64,000 nucleotides of DNA from Paramagnetospirillum kuznetsovii (GTDB taxonomy: Bacteria; Pseudomonadota; Alphaproteobacteria; Rhodospirillales; Magnetospirillaceae), in contig NZ_PGTO01000001.1 of the NCBI RefSeq assembly GCF_003284725.1, forward strand, positions 1 to 64,000, read 5' to 3'. The translations under genes were made by a program, and so were the position numbers. Shown in pieces: positions 10,501 through 18,961 of the stretch; the first letter of the stretch is position 1; each line of letters opens with the position of its first letter. The notes under the pieces are model-generated. The model was not told the origin of the DNA. It made no database searches and saw only the letters and a list, made by a program, of their open reading frames with translations.

Positions 10501-12344
10501 TCCAGGGCAGAGCCATCGGCGCTTTCCACCTCGAAATCATGAATCCACACCCCATCGGCCCCTTCGGTCGCGGACTGGATTTCATGGGGCAGTTCGGCGA
10601 TGACCACCAGACCCATGGCTTCCAGCATGGGCAGCACGCCCGACAACGCCACCGGCGTGCCGGCGCGATACAGCTTCAATCGGCCCTGATGGGCCGCCGC
10701 CGTCACCGGCCGGTAGAGGTTGAGGCCGATGCCGCCCCGCTCCAAGACCGCCTCGATGCGGTCCACATCGGCGACCGCCGCCAGGGCCGAGTGGCGCTCG
10801 CGGTAGGACGCGGGGAAGGCCTGGGTCCAGCGGCGCGCCAGGGCCAGACCGGCGGCCTCGCCATGGGCCTGGATCAGCGAGCCGCGCAGGTGTTCGTCCC
10901 AGGTCCGCGCCGCCTCGGCGATACGCGCCTCCAGGGCCAGGCTGTCCACATGGGGCACCGCGCCGGGGGTGGTGCGGATGATGAAATGCAGCCGGGCCAG
11001 CGGCTGGTCCGCCACCTGGGTGTAGAAGGCGTCCAGGGTTCCGGCGAAGCTCTCCTCCAACAGCTTGGTGATGGCGAGCCGCAGGGGCGTGTCGTAGCGG
11101 TCGCGGGGCACGAAGACCAGACAGGAGATGAAGCGCTCGAATTCATCTTTGCGCAGGAACACCGCCACATGCTGGCGTTCCTGCAAATGCAGGATGCCGA
11201 TGGCGGTGTCGCGCAATGCCTCTTCCGAGATTTGGAACAACTCGTCGCGGGGATAGGTCTCCAGGATGTTGGCCAGCGCCTTGGCGGCATGCCCCGAGGC
11301 GACAAAGCCGGTCCCATCCTCGACACGGCGGATCTTGCGCCGAAGCAAGGGAATCTGGGCCGGGCGGTCGGTATAGGCCGAGGAGGTGAACAGGCCGAGG
11401 AAGGCGTGCATGCCCACCACCGCCCCCTTGGGGCCGAATCGCTTCAACCCGATGATGTCCATGCGCACCGGCCGATGCACGGCGGAATGGCGCGCCGACT
11501 TGGTCACCAGCACCGGATCGGGCCGGGTCAGGAAGGCGCGAAGCTCCACCGGCATGGCGGCCAGGGTGACGGTATCGTCGAACACCAGGGCGTCGGTATG
11601 ACGCAGCACGCCCAGCCCGCCGCCCACATCGGCACTCACCGAACCATCGTGCCCCAGATCGAACCAACGATAGCCCAGGAAGGTGAAATGGTTGTCCGAC
11701 AGCCAGTGGAGGAATTCCAGCGTCTCGGTCTTTTCCTCGTCCGCCAGGGTGTCGGTGCCCGCCTTGAACTCGGCCACCGCCCCGGACACGCATTCCAGCA
11801 TGGGGCGCCAGTCGTCCACCGCCAGACGCACCTCGGCCAGCACCGCCAAAAGATGCTCGGCCAAGGCGGCATGGGTCTCCGGCAATTGCCGGTCGACCTC
11901 GATATGCATCACCGATTCGCGGACACCGCCGGTCCCGTTCTCCAAGACGTCATCCAGCTTGCCCACGGAATTCCGATGGACCGAAATCACCGGATGGGCC
12001 AGCAGGTGAATGCCGATATTGCGGCGCGACAGCTCCATGGCCACCGAATCCACCAGGAACGGCATGTCGTCGTTGACCACCTCGATCACCGTATGGCTGC
12101 TGACCCAGCCGTGACGGTCGAGATCGGGATCGAACACCCGCAGGCTGGGCGCCCCGGGCTTGCGCTCGCGGATGAAGGTGAACAGCCCCAGCGCGGCGCC
12201 GAACACCAGTTCCGGATCGGACCGCGCCAGATCATTGACCGGAATACCGGCGATGTATTGCCGGATAAGGCGACCGGCACCATGATCCATGAAGGACGGC
12301 GAAAGCTCCGCCAGGCGCTTCTCAAGAAAAGTCGCGAAGTCCAT
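7521..12344 (-). CDS. gdhB: NAD-specific glutamate dehydrogenase, large type
   Basis: Oxidative deamination of L-glutamate to 2-oxoglutarate and ammonia with NAD+. The 1607-residue length is that of the large bacterial GDH class (Bac_GDH), distinct from the roughly 450-residue enzymes. The catalytic core is in the middle: KNAVIVPVGAKGGFVVKKPP, then VVAADKGTATFSDIAN and AVGDMSGDVFGNGML, followed by the Rossmann-containing part. I chose the ATG at 12344 (MDFATFLEKRLAEL) because GGAAGGGGA lies just before it; the ATG seven codons earlier has no ribosome-binding site. It is followed after 37 bp by the GmhA-like gene, an apparently unrelated neighbour. The opposite strand is open for over 1,700 codons here, a GC-content artefact. 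Confidence 0.95.
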   Translation of the reverse strand: MDFATFLEKRLAELSPSFMDHGAGRLIRQYIAGIPVNDLARSDPELVFGAALGLFTFIRERKPGAPSLRVFDPDLDRHGWVSSHTVIEVVNDDMPFLVDSVAMELSRRNIGIHLLAHPVISVHRNSVGKLDDVLENGTGGVRESVMHIEVDRQLPETHAALAEHLLAVLAEVRLAVDDWRPMLECVSGAVAEFKAGTDTLADEEKTETLEFLHWLSDNHFTFLGYRWFDLGHDGSVSADVGGGLGVLRHTDALVFDDTVTLAAMPVELRAFLTRPDPVLVTKSARHSAVHRPVRMDIIGLKRFGPKGAVVGMHAFLGLFTSSAYTDRPAQIPLLRRKIRRVEDGTGFVASGHAAKALANILETYPRDELFQISEEALRDTAIGILHLQERQHVAVFLRKDEFERFISCLVFVPRDRYDTPLRLAITKLLEESFAGTLDAFYTQVADQPLARLHFIIRTTPGAVPHVDSLALEARIAEAARTWDEHLRGSLIQAHGEAAGLALARRWTQAFPASYRERHSALAAVADVDRIEAVLERGGIGLNLYRPVTAAAHQGRLKLYRAGTPVALSGVLPMLEAMGLVVIAELPHEIQSATEGADGVWIHDFEVESADGSALDVSERRDFFQDALAAVWRGEAESDGFNRLVLAAGLNWRAVMVLRAYAKYLRQTGATYSQTYMEQALCGNPAMAKALVDLFLACFDPDGKSGDAAQAEKHLLAGLEAVVSADDDRILRRFLNLIRSTLRTNFFQKADSGGPKPYFSFKLDSRMVDDLPAPRPMVEVFVYSPRVEAIHLRGGKVARGGIRWSDRREDFRTEILGLMKAQMVKNAVIVPVGAKGGFVVKKPPTTGGREAFLAEGIECYKTLMRGLLDITDNLAGEAVVPPPDTLRKDGDDPYLVVAADKGTATFSDIANSISLERGFWLGDAFASGGSQGYDHKKMGITARGAWVAVERHFREMGIDTRAQDFTAIAVGDMSGDVFGNGMLRSKHTKLVAAFNHAHIFLDPEPDAEKAFAERERLFTAVKAWPDYDVSTISDGGGIFPRTAKTIPLSPQVKARFGIEADALAPTELIRVLLKVPVDLLFFGGIGTYVKSSDETNAEVGDRANDSLRIDGRDIRARVVGEGANLGFTQLGRIEYAQAGAGGGGGRINTDAIDNSAGVDCSDHEVNIKILVNDLVGAGDLTPKQRDKLLVEMTDEVGALVLRDNYLQTQAISMMESQGADLLDSEARFMRLLEKAGRLDRGIEFLPNDEMLTDRAARKLGFTRPELAVLLAYGKIWLYEHILASDLPSDPFMAVDLAKYFPTALQKRFGNDIAKHRLRREIVATVVTNSIVNRVGGAFVAELMETTGHHPAQVARAYIVARDAFRLREVWTEIERLDGTVPAAAQTAMLAEANRLVERATLWVLRSMPSPFALGSGISELSPGVKALEEAVPDILPPDAAAAVAARIAQFVEQGVPESLARRVGNLIVLASAADILRIATRRGITISDAGRLYFAVGARFSLGWLRASAEKLSGRGHWLKLAAAAAMEDLYGHQRDITHAVAASQPGMAAEDAIRAWAEGNRAAVERAEALLAELRAASHIDLPMIMVAGRQLRTLTETTVAGGAETG

Positions 12345-12414
12345 GTTCCCGTCCCCTTCCGCCATTCAGCTAAAGGTGGGGCCGCGCCCATGATTCAACA
12401 AGGGATTTGATCAT

Positions 12415-12503
12415 CAGCGCCGCGCAGCGGCCTCAGACTCAAAATTTGTTCAGCGCCGCGCAGCGGCCTCAGACTCAAAATTTGTTCAGCGCCGCGCAGC
12501 GGC
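12415..12503. repeat. 36-bp tandem repeat copied from the holA 3' end
   Basis: Two complete 36-bp units at 12415-12450 and 12451-12486 start CAGCGCCGCGCAGCGGC and end CTCAAAATTTGTT. A third partial unit (12487-12503) is the last codons and most of the stop of holA. The coding tail has therefore been duplicated downstream of the gene. Each unit carries a short GCCGC/GCGGC inverted repeat. Confidence 0.85.
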
Positions 12504-13508
12504 GCGGGCGATCATCATCAAGGCCCGCGAGGTGATCTCGGCGGCGGGCATGCCGGTGGTCTTGCAATCCAGTTCCGCCTCGGTCAGCACGTCCAAGGCC
12601 TTGCCCAGCCGGTCGGCGGGCCAGCGCGACAACTGGCGGCGGAAACGGTCGGCGGCCTTGAAGATAACCGGCGGCTTCAAGGCCGCCATGGCCTGATCCA
12701 CCGATTTGCCCTGGGCGATCACTCCGGCCGCCAGATGCAGCCGCAGGAAATGGCGCGACACCGAGCGCAGCATTTGAATGGGCGAGGTTCCCTCGCGCAG
12801 CAGGCGGTCCAGCACCCGCTGGGCGCCGCCGTGATCGCCATCGGCGGTGGACAGGGCAAGATCATCGAGACCCAGGGCGGCGGTATCGCCGATGCAGGCG
12901 GTGGCGTCGGCCAGGCTGACCCGGCCGGGCCCACCCATATACAGCGCCAGCTTGCCCAATTCGGCACGGGTCAGGCGGCGGTCGCCGCCCAGATGCTCGA
13001 TCAGATAGGCCATGGCGTCGGGTTCGGCCATCAGGCCCGCGGCTTTCAACTCTTCTTGGATGACCCCAGCCAGTGAACCGCCCTCGTCGCCATAGCAGGC
13101 CAGCGCCGCCGCGTTGTCGGCGCCCTCGAACAGCTTGCGCAGGCTAGAGCGCGGCCCCAACTCGCCGCCTTCCACCACCACCAGGGCATCGCCCATGGGA
13201 TGGGCGAGAAAGGCGGAGATCGCCGCGCTTTGCCCATCTCCTGCATCGCGCAACACCACCACCCGGCGACCACCGCCCAGCGCCATGGCGGCAGCCTCGT
13301 CCGCCAGTCGCGACGGCGTTTCCTTGAGGGAGGCGGGCGTCAGTTCGGCGATACGGAACGGATCGGACAGATCCTTGACGACGCCCTTCATCAGGCGCTG
13401 GACCCGCTCGCTGACCAGTCCGAGATCGGGACCGAACACCAGAACGGCGCGGACCGACGCGTCGGGCGACTTCAAAAAGGACTCGATGCGGGCTCCGGAG
13501 AGCTTCAC
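12486..13508 (-). CDS. holA: DNA polymerase III delta subunit
   Basis: Subunit of the clamp-loader complex that opens the beta sliding clamp, 340 residues, close to the usual HolA length. Recognisable features are the N-terminal VLVFGPDLGLVSERV, where HolA proteins carry a degenerate nucleotide-binding loop, the central ELTPASLKETPSRLADEAAAMALGGGRRVVVLRDAGD, and the helical collar region with LALSTADGDHGGAQRVLDRLLREGTSP. The start is a GTG whose last bases overlap the lptE stop codon (GTGA), so the genes are translationally coupled. Order leuS-lptE-holA is the conserved alphaproteobacterial arrangement. The last codons are repeated in the downstream 36-bp tandem array. Confidence 0.93.
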   Translation of the reverse strand: MKLSGARIESFLKSPDASVRAVLVFGPDLGLVSERVQRLMKGVVKDLSDPFRIAELTPASLKETPSRLADEAAAMALGGGRRVVVLRDAGDGQSAAISAFLAHPMGDALVVVEGGELGPRSSLRKLFEGADNAAALACYGDEGGSLAGVIQEELKAAGLMAEPDAMAYLIEHLGGDRRLTRAELGKLALYMGGPGRVSLADATACIGDTAALGLDDLALSTADGDHGGAQRVLDRLLREGTSPIQMLRSVSRHFLRLHLAAGVIAQGKSVDQAMAALKPPVIFKAADRFRRQLSRWPADRLGKALDVLTEAELDCKTTGMPAAEITSRALMMIARAAARR

Positions 13509-14080
13509 CGCCGCTCCAGCGGCTTGAAGGTATCGAGTTCGCCGGTCCGGCGGAACCTAGCGTCCTGGGGATTGGATTTATAGCGGGCCAGCGACGATGC
13601 CACGATGGTGCGAATTTCGTCGGACAGCTGAATGATGGCCCGTTCCTCGGCGTCGCGTTCGACCGCGACGCTGGCGTAGCGAGGCCCGAGATAGTCGAAA
13701 TAAACGATGGCTTCCACGGAATTGGTTGCCACCACGACGCCATTGCCCGTCAAGGAGTATGAGGCCCTCACGGCCATCCGCCCCAGAGTCGCCAGCGCAT
13801 CGCGGCGATAGCCGAGATCTGTAGAGGTCTGTGAGACCTCGACTTGCAGGTCATAGGTGTATTCCGCCGGTTCGCCCTGCGGATTGAACCGCCGCACCAG
13901 GGCGTTGCGCAATTGCTGTCCCAGCCGATCCTTGATGGGTGACACCCGGATCAGCGCCAGATCGGCGCTGACGGATGAACCGTCGGCCCTGCCGCCCTTG
14001 GCGTAAATGGGGCTGAAGCCGCAGCCCACCGGGCCCAGCGCCAGAAGAGCGAGCAGAAGGACTGCTCTAGACCACCACAT
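13505..14080 (-). CDS. lptE: LPS-assembly lipoprotein LptE
   Basis: Outer-membrane lipoprotein that plugs the LptD barrel and delivers lipopolysaccharide to the cell surface; 191 residues. The signal peptide is [20 protein letters not shown], with the lipidated Cys at 20; Pro-Val-Gly before the Cys is an imperfect lipobox. The next residues, GFSPIYA, match the CGF-P-Y pattern of LptE. The rest is a mixed alpha/beta domain with [29 protein letters not shown], typical of alphaproteobacterial LptE. The ATG at 14080 overlaps the leuS 3' end by 14 bp and the stop overlaps the holA start, so the trio is one operon. Confidence 0.88.
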   Translation of the reverse strand: MWWSRAVLLLALLALGPVGCGFSPIYAKGGRADGSSVSADLALIRVSPIKDRLGQQLRNALVRRFNPQGEPAEYTYDLQVEVSQTSTDLGYRRDALATLGRMAVRASYSLTGNGVVVATNSVEAIVYFDYLGPRYASVAVERDAEERAIIQLSDEIRTIVASSLARYKSNPQDARFRRTGELDTFKPLERR

Positions 14081-16655
14081 TGACGATCCGATTGGGCACG
14101 ACCACCACCTTGCGCGGAACTTTTCCCGACATTGCCGAAATGACCTGGGGTTGCGCAAGCGCCGTCTGCTCCGCCAGGGCGGAATCCGCATCCTTGGGCA
14201 ATTCGATGGTGGCGCGCAACTTGCCGTTGACCTGCACGGCGACGGTGACGGAATCCTCCACCAGCAGGGAGGTATCGGCCACCGGCCAGCTTGCCTCGGC
14301 CAGCAATCCGGCACCGCCGAGGGCCGCCCACATCTCCTCGGCCAGATGGGGCATCATGGGACCGATCAGGCGAGCGGCGGCTTCAAGTCCTTCGCGCAGC
14401 ACCCAGCCCCCACCCATGGCATTGCCGGGAATTTCGGCCAGCCCATTGGTCATTTCGCGGATGCGGGCCACCGCCTTGTTGAAATGAAAGCGCTCCAGAT
14501 CCTCGCCCACCTGGACGACGGTCTTATGAACCAGCCGCCGGGCCTTGACCGCCTCGGCGCCCAGCTCCGGCATGGCCGAGCCCACCGGCGGCAGGTCCGC
14601 CGTCATGACCATGCGCCACAGCCGGTTGACGTAGCGCCAGGCGCCGTCGATGCCGGATTCGGTCCAGTCCAGATCGCGTTCCGGCGGGCTGTCGGACAGC
14701 ATGAACAGCCGGGCGGTATCGGCGCCGTAGCCGTCGATGATGCCGGCCGGGTCCACCACGTTCTTCTTGGACTTGCTCATCTTCTCGGAGCGGCCGCCGG
14801 AAACCGGAGCGCCGGTCTCCACATGGACCAGACCGCCACCGGGGCCGTCGGTCACCTCGGTCGGATAGAGCCACTGTCCCTCGGCCGATTTATAGGTCTC
14901 GTGGCAGATCATGCCCTGGGTCAGCAGCCCGGCGAAGGGCTCCTTCACGTTCAGATAGCCGCATTCCTTCAAGGCGCGGGTGAAGAACCGGGAATACAGA
15001 AGGTGCAGCACCGCGTGCTCGATGCCACCGATATACTGATCCACCCCCATCCAATAGTCGGCCGCCGCCTTGTCGAAGGCCACGTCGGAGCGATCCGGCG
15101 AGGTGAAGCGGGCGAAATACCAGCTTGATTCGAAGAAGGTGTCGAAGGTGTCGGTCTCACGCCGGGCGGGCTTGCCGCATTTCGGGCAGGTCACATGCTT
15201 CCAGGTCGGGTGACGGTCCAGCGGATTGCCCGGCTTGTCGAAGGTGACATCCTCGGGGAGTCGCACCGGCAGATCGGATTCGGGCACCGGCACCACGCCG
15301 CAGCAATCGCAGTGGATGATGGGGATGGGACAACCCCAATAGCGCTGGCGCGACACGCCCCAATCGCGCAGCCGGTAATTGATGGTGCGTTCGCCGCGTC
15401 CCTGGGTCTCGATGCGGGCGATGGCCTCGGACTTGGCGGCGTCAACGCTGAGCCCGTCGAGGAAGTTGGAATTGATGGCGGTGCCGTCGCCGGTATAGGC
15501 CTCGCCCTTGGCCAGGGCGGCAACCGCCGCGTCCTTGTCGGCGGCGGGCTCGACCACCTGGGTGTAGCCCAGGCCGTATTTGTTGGCGAAGTCCAGATCG
15601 CGCTGATCATGGGCGGGACAGCCGAAAATGGCGCCCGATCCGTAATCCATCAGCACGAAATTGGCCACATAGACCGGCAGGGTCCAGGCCGGGTCGAAGG
15701 GATGAACCGCCTTCAACCCGGTGTCGAGGCCCTTCTTCTCGGCGGTCTCGATGGCCGCTTCCGAGGTGCCCATGCGATTGCATTCGGCGATGAACGCGGC
15801 CAAGGCCGGATTCCCCGCCGCCAGTTCGGCCGCCAGGGGATGGTTGGCGGCGATGGCGACGAATTTGGCGCCGAACAGGGTGTCGGGCCGGGTGGTGAAC
15901 ACCTCGAGCTGATCCGACCGTCCCGCCAGATCGAACATCAGCCGGGCGCCCTCGGAACGGCCGATCCAGTTTTCCTGCATCAGGCGCACCCGTTCGGGCC
16001 AGCGCTCCAGGGTGGAAAGCGAATCGAGCAGATCCTGGGCATAGGCGGTGATCTTGAGGAACCACTGGGACAAAAGCCGCTTTTCCACCAGGGCGCCGGA
16101 ACGCCAGCCACGGCCGTCGATCACCTGCTCATTGGCCAGGACGGTGTTTTCCTCGGGATCCCAATTGACCCAGGATTCCTTGCGATAGACCAGCCCGGCC
16201 TTCAGGAAGTCCAGGAACATCTTCTGTTCATGGCGGTAGTATTCCGGCTCGCAAGTGGCAACCTCGCGCCGCCAGTCGTAGGACAGGCCCATGGATTTGA
16301 GCTGCTCGCGCATGGCGGCGATGTTTTCCCGCGTCCATTTGGCGGGATGCACCTTGTTCTGGATGGCGGCGTTTTCCGCGGGCAGGCCAAAGGCGTCCCA
16401 GCCCATGGGATGCAGCACGTTGAAGCCCTTGGCCCGCTTGTAACGCGCCACCACGTCGCCCAGGGTATAATTGCGAACATGCCCCATATGGATGCGTCCC
16501 GACGGATAGGGGAACATCTCCAACACGTAGTATTTGGGCCGCGACGGATCCTCGCCGACCTCGAAACAGCGGCGATCTTCCCAGACGCGCTGCCACTTGG
16601 CCTCGGTTTCCTTCACGTTGTAGCGTTCGTCAATACTGCCTTCGGGGCGCGACAT
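14067..16655 (-). CDS. leuS: Leucyl-tRNA synthetase
   Basis: Charges tRNA-Leu with leucine; class I aminoacyl-tRNA synthetase, 862 residues, normal for bacterial LeuRS. The HIGH-type motif is HMGH at residues 56-59 and the KMSKS motif is intact near 625-629. The CP1 editing domain carries [22 protein letters not shown]. The zinc-binding region includes CDCCG and CPKCGKPA, and the anticodon-binding domain follows. The ATG at 16655 gives [21 protein letters not shown], a normal N-terminus. It heads the leuS-lptE-holA operon; the DUF3576 lipoprotein gene ends 54 bp upstream on the same strand and may be cotranscribed. Confidence 0.97.
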   Translation of the reverse strand: MSRPEGSIDERYNVKETEAKWQRVWEDRRCFEVGEDPSRPKYYVLEMFPYPSGRIHMGHVRNYTLGDVVARYKRAKGFNVLHPMGWDAFGLPAENAAIQNKVHPAKWTRENIAAMREQLKSMGLSYDWRREVATCEPEYYRHEQKMFLDFLKAGLVYRKESWVNWDPEENTVLANEQVIDGRGWRSGALVEKRLLSQWFLKITAYAQDLLDSLSTLERWPERVRLMQENWIGRSEGARLMFDLAGRSDQLEVFTTRPDTLFGAKFVAIAANHPLAAELAAGNPALAAFIAECNRMGTSEAAIETAEKKGLDTGLKAVHPFDPAWTLPVYVANFVLMDYGSGAIFGCPAHDQRDLDFANKYGLGYTQVVEPAADKDAAVAALAKGEAYTGDGTAINSNFLDGLSVDAAKSEAIARIETQGRGERTINYRLRDWGVSRQRYWGCPIPIIHCDCCGVVPVPESDLPVRLPEDVTFDKPGNPLDRHPTWKHVTCPKCGKPARRETDTFDTFFESSWYFARFTSPDRSDVAFDKAAADYWMGVDQYIGGIEHAVLHLLYSRFFTRALKECGYLNVKEPFAGLLTQGMICHETYKSAEGQWLYPTEVTDGPGGGLVHVETGAPVSGGRSEKMSKSKKNVVDPAGIIDGYGADTARLFMLSDSPPERDLDWTESGIDGAWRYVNRLWRMVMTADLPPVGSAMPELGAEAVKARRLVHKTVVQVGEDLERFHFNKAVARIREMTNGLAEIPGNAMGGGWVLREGLEAAARLIGPMMPHLAEEMWAALGGAGLLAEASWPVADTSLLVEDSVTVAVQVNGKLRATIELPKDADSALAEQTALAQPQVISAMSGKVPRKVVVVPNRIVNVVV

Positions 16656-16709
16656 GTCGTCGTCCGTTCTTATGGGGAGTCACTGTGGTCGTATGGCCGG
16701 TGCCGCGCG

Positions 16710-17240
16710 CTATTCGGTCGAGACGATGCGCAATTGGCGGGCTCGGGTCAGGATGGAATTTTCTAGATCGACCGCCATGCGGGGATCGACCTTGACGTCC
16801 ACCCAGGTTCCGACGGCATCCCGGGCCTGCTTGAACAGCGAGACCTTGACGCCATCGGCCCTCAGCGTGCGGTCCAGGATGAAGACGTTGACCTTATAAC
16901 GCTCGTTGGGCGTCTCGGGCAGTTGGTACCAGTCGCTGATGATGGTGCCGCCGAAGGCGTCCGCCGTGGTGATGGGCATGAAGGAAATGGTGTCGAGCGA
17001 GGCCCGCCACAGATAGGCGTTGACGCCGATGCCCGAGCCGCCCTCGCCTTCCGGCTTGGATTTGCCGAACATGCCTTCCGGGCCAAATATGGTTTCCCGC
17101 TTTTCGTTGCCCATGCGCGGCGCGCTCTGGCCCTTTTCATACTGGGGATAGACCGCCTCGGACTTGTCGCAGGCGGACAGCGCCACGGTCATCGCCATGG
17201 CGGCAAGGGCAACGACGCCCGCTCGAATCTTCCTCATCAT
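16710..17240 (-). CDS. DUF3576 lipoprotein
   Basis: A 176-residue predicted lipoprotein. The signal peptide ends VALSAC with the lipidated Cys near residue 24, followed by DKSEAVYPQYEKG. The mature domain contains GIGVNAYLWRASLDTISFMPITTADAFGGTIISDWY, typical of DUF3576, a family common in alphaproteobacteria and usually found just upstream of leuS. The start may be either of two adjacent ATGs (17240 or 17237), both behind GAAGAGAC. Its function is not known; the location suggests an envelope-associated role. It diverges from the porin gene across a 316-bp intergenic region. Confidence 0.88.
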   Translation of the reverse strand: MMRKIRAGVVALAAMAMTVALSACDKSEAVYPQYEKGQSAPRMGNEKRETIFGPEGMFGKSKPEGEGGSGIGVNAYLWRASLDTISFMPITTADAFGGTIISDWYQLPETPNERYKVNVFILDRTLRADGVKVSLFKQARDAVGTWVDVKVDPRMAVDLENSILTRARQLRIVSTE

Positions 17241-17556
17241 GTCTCTTCTTCATCCCGCCGCGCCCACGACGCGGCAATTTGGCGCACCAACGGCCCGCGA
17301 AGGCGGCACGTCCATCCTCGCACGCCGAGAATGCAACGAGTGCCCCCCTTGCGGCAAGCAAGAAAGGCTGCGACGGCATTCCCCCTCGACGGCCCGACTG
17401 TTGCACTCCTGCCACAGTGAGCGCGTTTCGACACAGAGCACCCCCGGTGCGCTTGATCTTTGCCGGTCGGTATGGCGTGATGTCGGTCGTTCGTTCATTT
17501 GGATAGCGGGCTCGGCCATTGGGGGTCGTTTCCGGAAGCCAAAGAGAGGAGATACC
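17241..17556. other. Divergent intergenic region between lipoprotein and porin genes
   Basis: This 316-bp stretch must hold the promoters of the DUF3576 gene and the porin gene. I see the strong porin ribosome-binding site AGAGAGGAGA just before 17557 and a small CTTGCGGCAAG palindrome near 17350. No promoter matched the sigma-70 consensus with correct spacing, and no gene is supported. Confidence 0.5.
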
Positions 17557-18891
17557 ATGAAGAAGATTCTTTTCGCCAGCACCGCCCTGGTCGCCGCCAG
17601 CATGATGCATGCCGGTGCCGCCGAGGCCGCTGACAAGATTAAGTTGAATGTCGGTGGCTACAGCAAGTGGTGGGTTGTCGGCGTTTGGCAGTCCGACAAG
17701 TTCCAGAACATCAGCAATGTCGGCGGTCCGCTGAACAACAACGTTTTGGCCGGCACCCAGGGCATCGGCGCTTCGACCAACGGTTCCGGTCAGCGCGCCA
17801 ATTTCGACGTCAAGGGCGACAACGAGATTTGGTTCTCGGGCTCCACCAAGCTGGACAACGGCCTCGGCGTCGGCGTCTTCGTCAGCCTGGAAGCCGGTGG
17901 CCACTCCGACCTCACCACCGACGTGATCGACGCCAGCTACGCCTGGATCGAAGGCGGCTTCGGTAAGGTGATCGCCGGTACCGCTCCGAACGGCACTGCC
18001 CTGACCCATGTTCAGGCCCCCGACGCCGCCAACGGCACCATCGGTGGCTCGATGCTCGGTCTGAACTTCGCCGTCGCCAAGCCGACCTCGGTCATGGGCA
18101 TGAACCAGATCGTTGGCTACAGCGGTTCGACCAACACCACCGCCTTCATCGCGGACGACAAGGCCGAGAAGATCACCTATGTGGCTCCGAGCTTCTATGG
18201 TCTGACCCTGGGCGCCAGCTACATCCCGAACGTGATGCGTCAGGACGTCCGCACCACCCCGCTGTCGCGCGCCGAAGCTTGGGGCGGTACCGCTCTGTAT
18301 GCCAACACCTTCGGCCCGGTGGGCGTGAAGGCCTCGGCCGGCTATATCTGGGTTGACATCTCCGCCTCCGGTGCCGTTGGCGAGCGTGCCATGACCTCGC
18401 AGGTTTATGGTGCTCAGATCTCCTATGCCGGCTTCACCCTGGGCGGTTCGACCCAGGTGACCCGCGACGATCACCGCAGCTCCGCCCTGACCAACACGCT
18501 GCTGTCGGCCACCGGCGACACCCGTGCGGGCCTCGTCTCCCTGTCGGCCACCAAGAACTCCCAGCAGCTCGACTTCGGCGGCGTCGCTTACGACGTCTCG
18601 CTGATGTACGCCTCCGGCCCCTATGCCGTCAGCGTCGGCTACTTCCGTTCGGAAGTGAACGGCATCGCCAATGTTTCGACCACCGCTGCCAACAGCAACA
18701 ATGGTCGTGGCGACGTGATCGAGTTCTACCAGGCTTCGGGCAAGTACAACCTCGGCCCGGGTGTGGACGCTCTGGCCACCGTCGGCTACGCCGACTACAA
18801 GGACCAGCGCAAGGGCACGATGGGCACCATCGACGCCGCTTACGAGAACAGCGGCTGGGCCGCCATGACCGGTCTGTCGCTGACCTTCTAA
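17557..18891 (+). CDS. Outer-membrane porin, major Omp type
   Basis: General-diffusion porin of the Gram-negative porin family, 444 residues. A classic Sec signal peptide (MKKILFASTALVAASMMHAG, cleavage after AEA or AEAA near 24-25) is followed by a short-strand, Gly/Ala/Ser/Tyr-rich beta-barrel sequence. It ends in LSLTF, the aromatic C-terminus recognised by BamA. The ATG at 17557 has a near-perfect ribosome-binding site (GAGAGGAGA). A longer reading from 17164 is open but lacks a signal peptide and was rejected. Consistent C/T-ending codons (GGT, ACC, GCC) together with a strong ribosome-binding site and terminator suggest very high expression. Its pore selectivity cannot be predicted. Confidence 0.92.
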   Translation: MKKILFASTALVAASMMHAGAAEAADKIKLNVGGYSKWWVVGVWQSDKFQNISNVGGPLNNNVLAGTQGIGASTNGSGQRANFDVKGDNEIWFSGSTKLDNGLGVGVFVSLEAGGHSDLTTDVIDASYAWIEGGFGKVIAGTAPNGTALTHVQAPDAANGTIGGSMLGLNFAVAKPTSVMGMNQIVGYSGSTNTTAFIADDKAEKITYVAPSFYGLTLGASYIPNVMRQDVRTTPLSRAEAWGGTALYANTFGPVGVKASAGYIWVDISASGAVGERAMTSQVYGAQISYAGFTLGGSTQVTRDDHRSSALTNTLLSATGDTRAGLVSLSATKNSQQLDFGGVAYDVSLMYASGPYAVSVGYFRSEVNGIANVSTTAANSNNGRGDVIEFYQASGKYNLGPGVDALATVGYADYKDQRKGTMGTIDAAYENSGWAAMTGLSLTF

Positions 18892-18919
18892 TAGGTCGAC
18901 GACTTCGGTTTAGTCTAGG

Positions 18920-18950
18920 GAAAGGGTGGCTTCGGCCACCCTTTCTTTTT
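18920..18950 (+). terminator. Rho-independent terminator of the porin gene
   Basis: A perfect 11-bp stem (GAAAGGGTGGC, 18920-18930, paired with 18935-18945) with a TTCG tetraloop is followed directly by five T residues. It begins 28 bp after the porin stop and ends 11 bp before the next gene start. The following OGT gene therefore depends on read-through or on its own weak promoter. Confidence 0.93.
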
Positions 18951-18961
18951 GCGGAGCAGCC

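Noticed and set aside
7296..12410. A plus-strand frame open for over 1,700 codons opposite the glutamate dehydrogenase gene
   Set aside because: The minus-strand protein is a clear family member with a ribosome-binding site. The plus-strand product is low-complexity Gln/His/Gly-rich sequence, the usual shadow of a GC-rich gene.
17164..17556. A longer porin starting at 17164
   Set aside because: The upstream part has no signal peptide and crosses the divergent intergenic region; the ATG at 17557 has a strong ribosome-binding site and a signal peptide.
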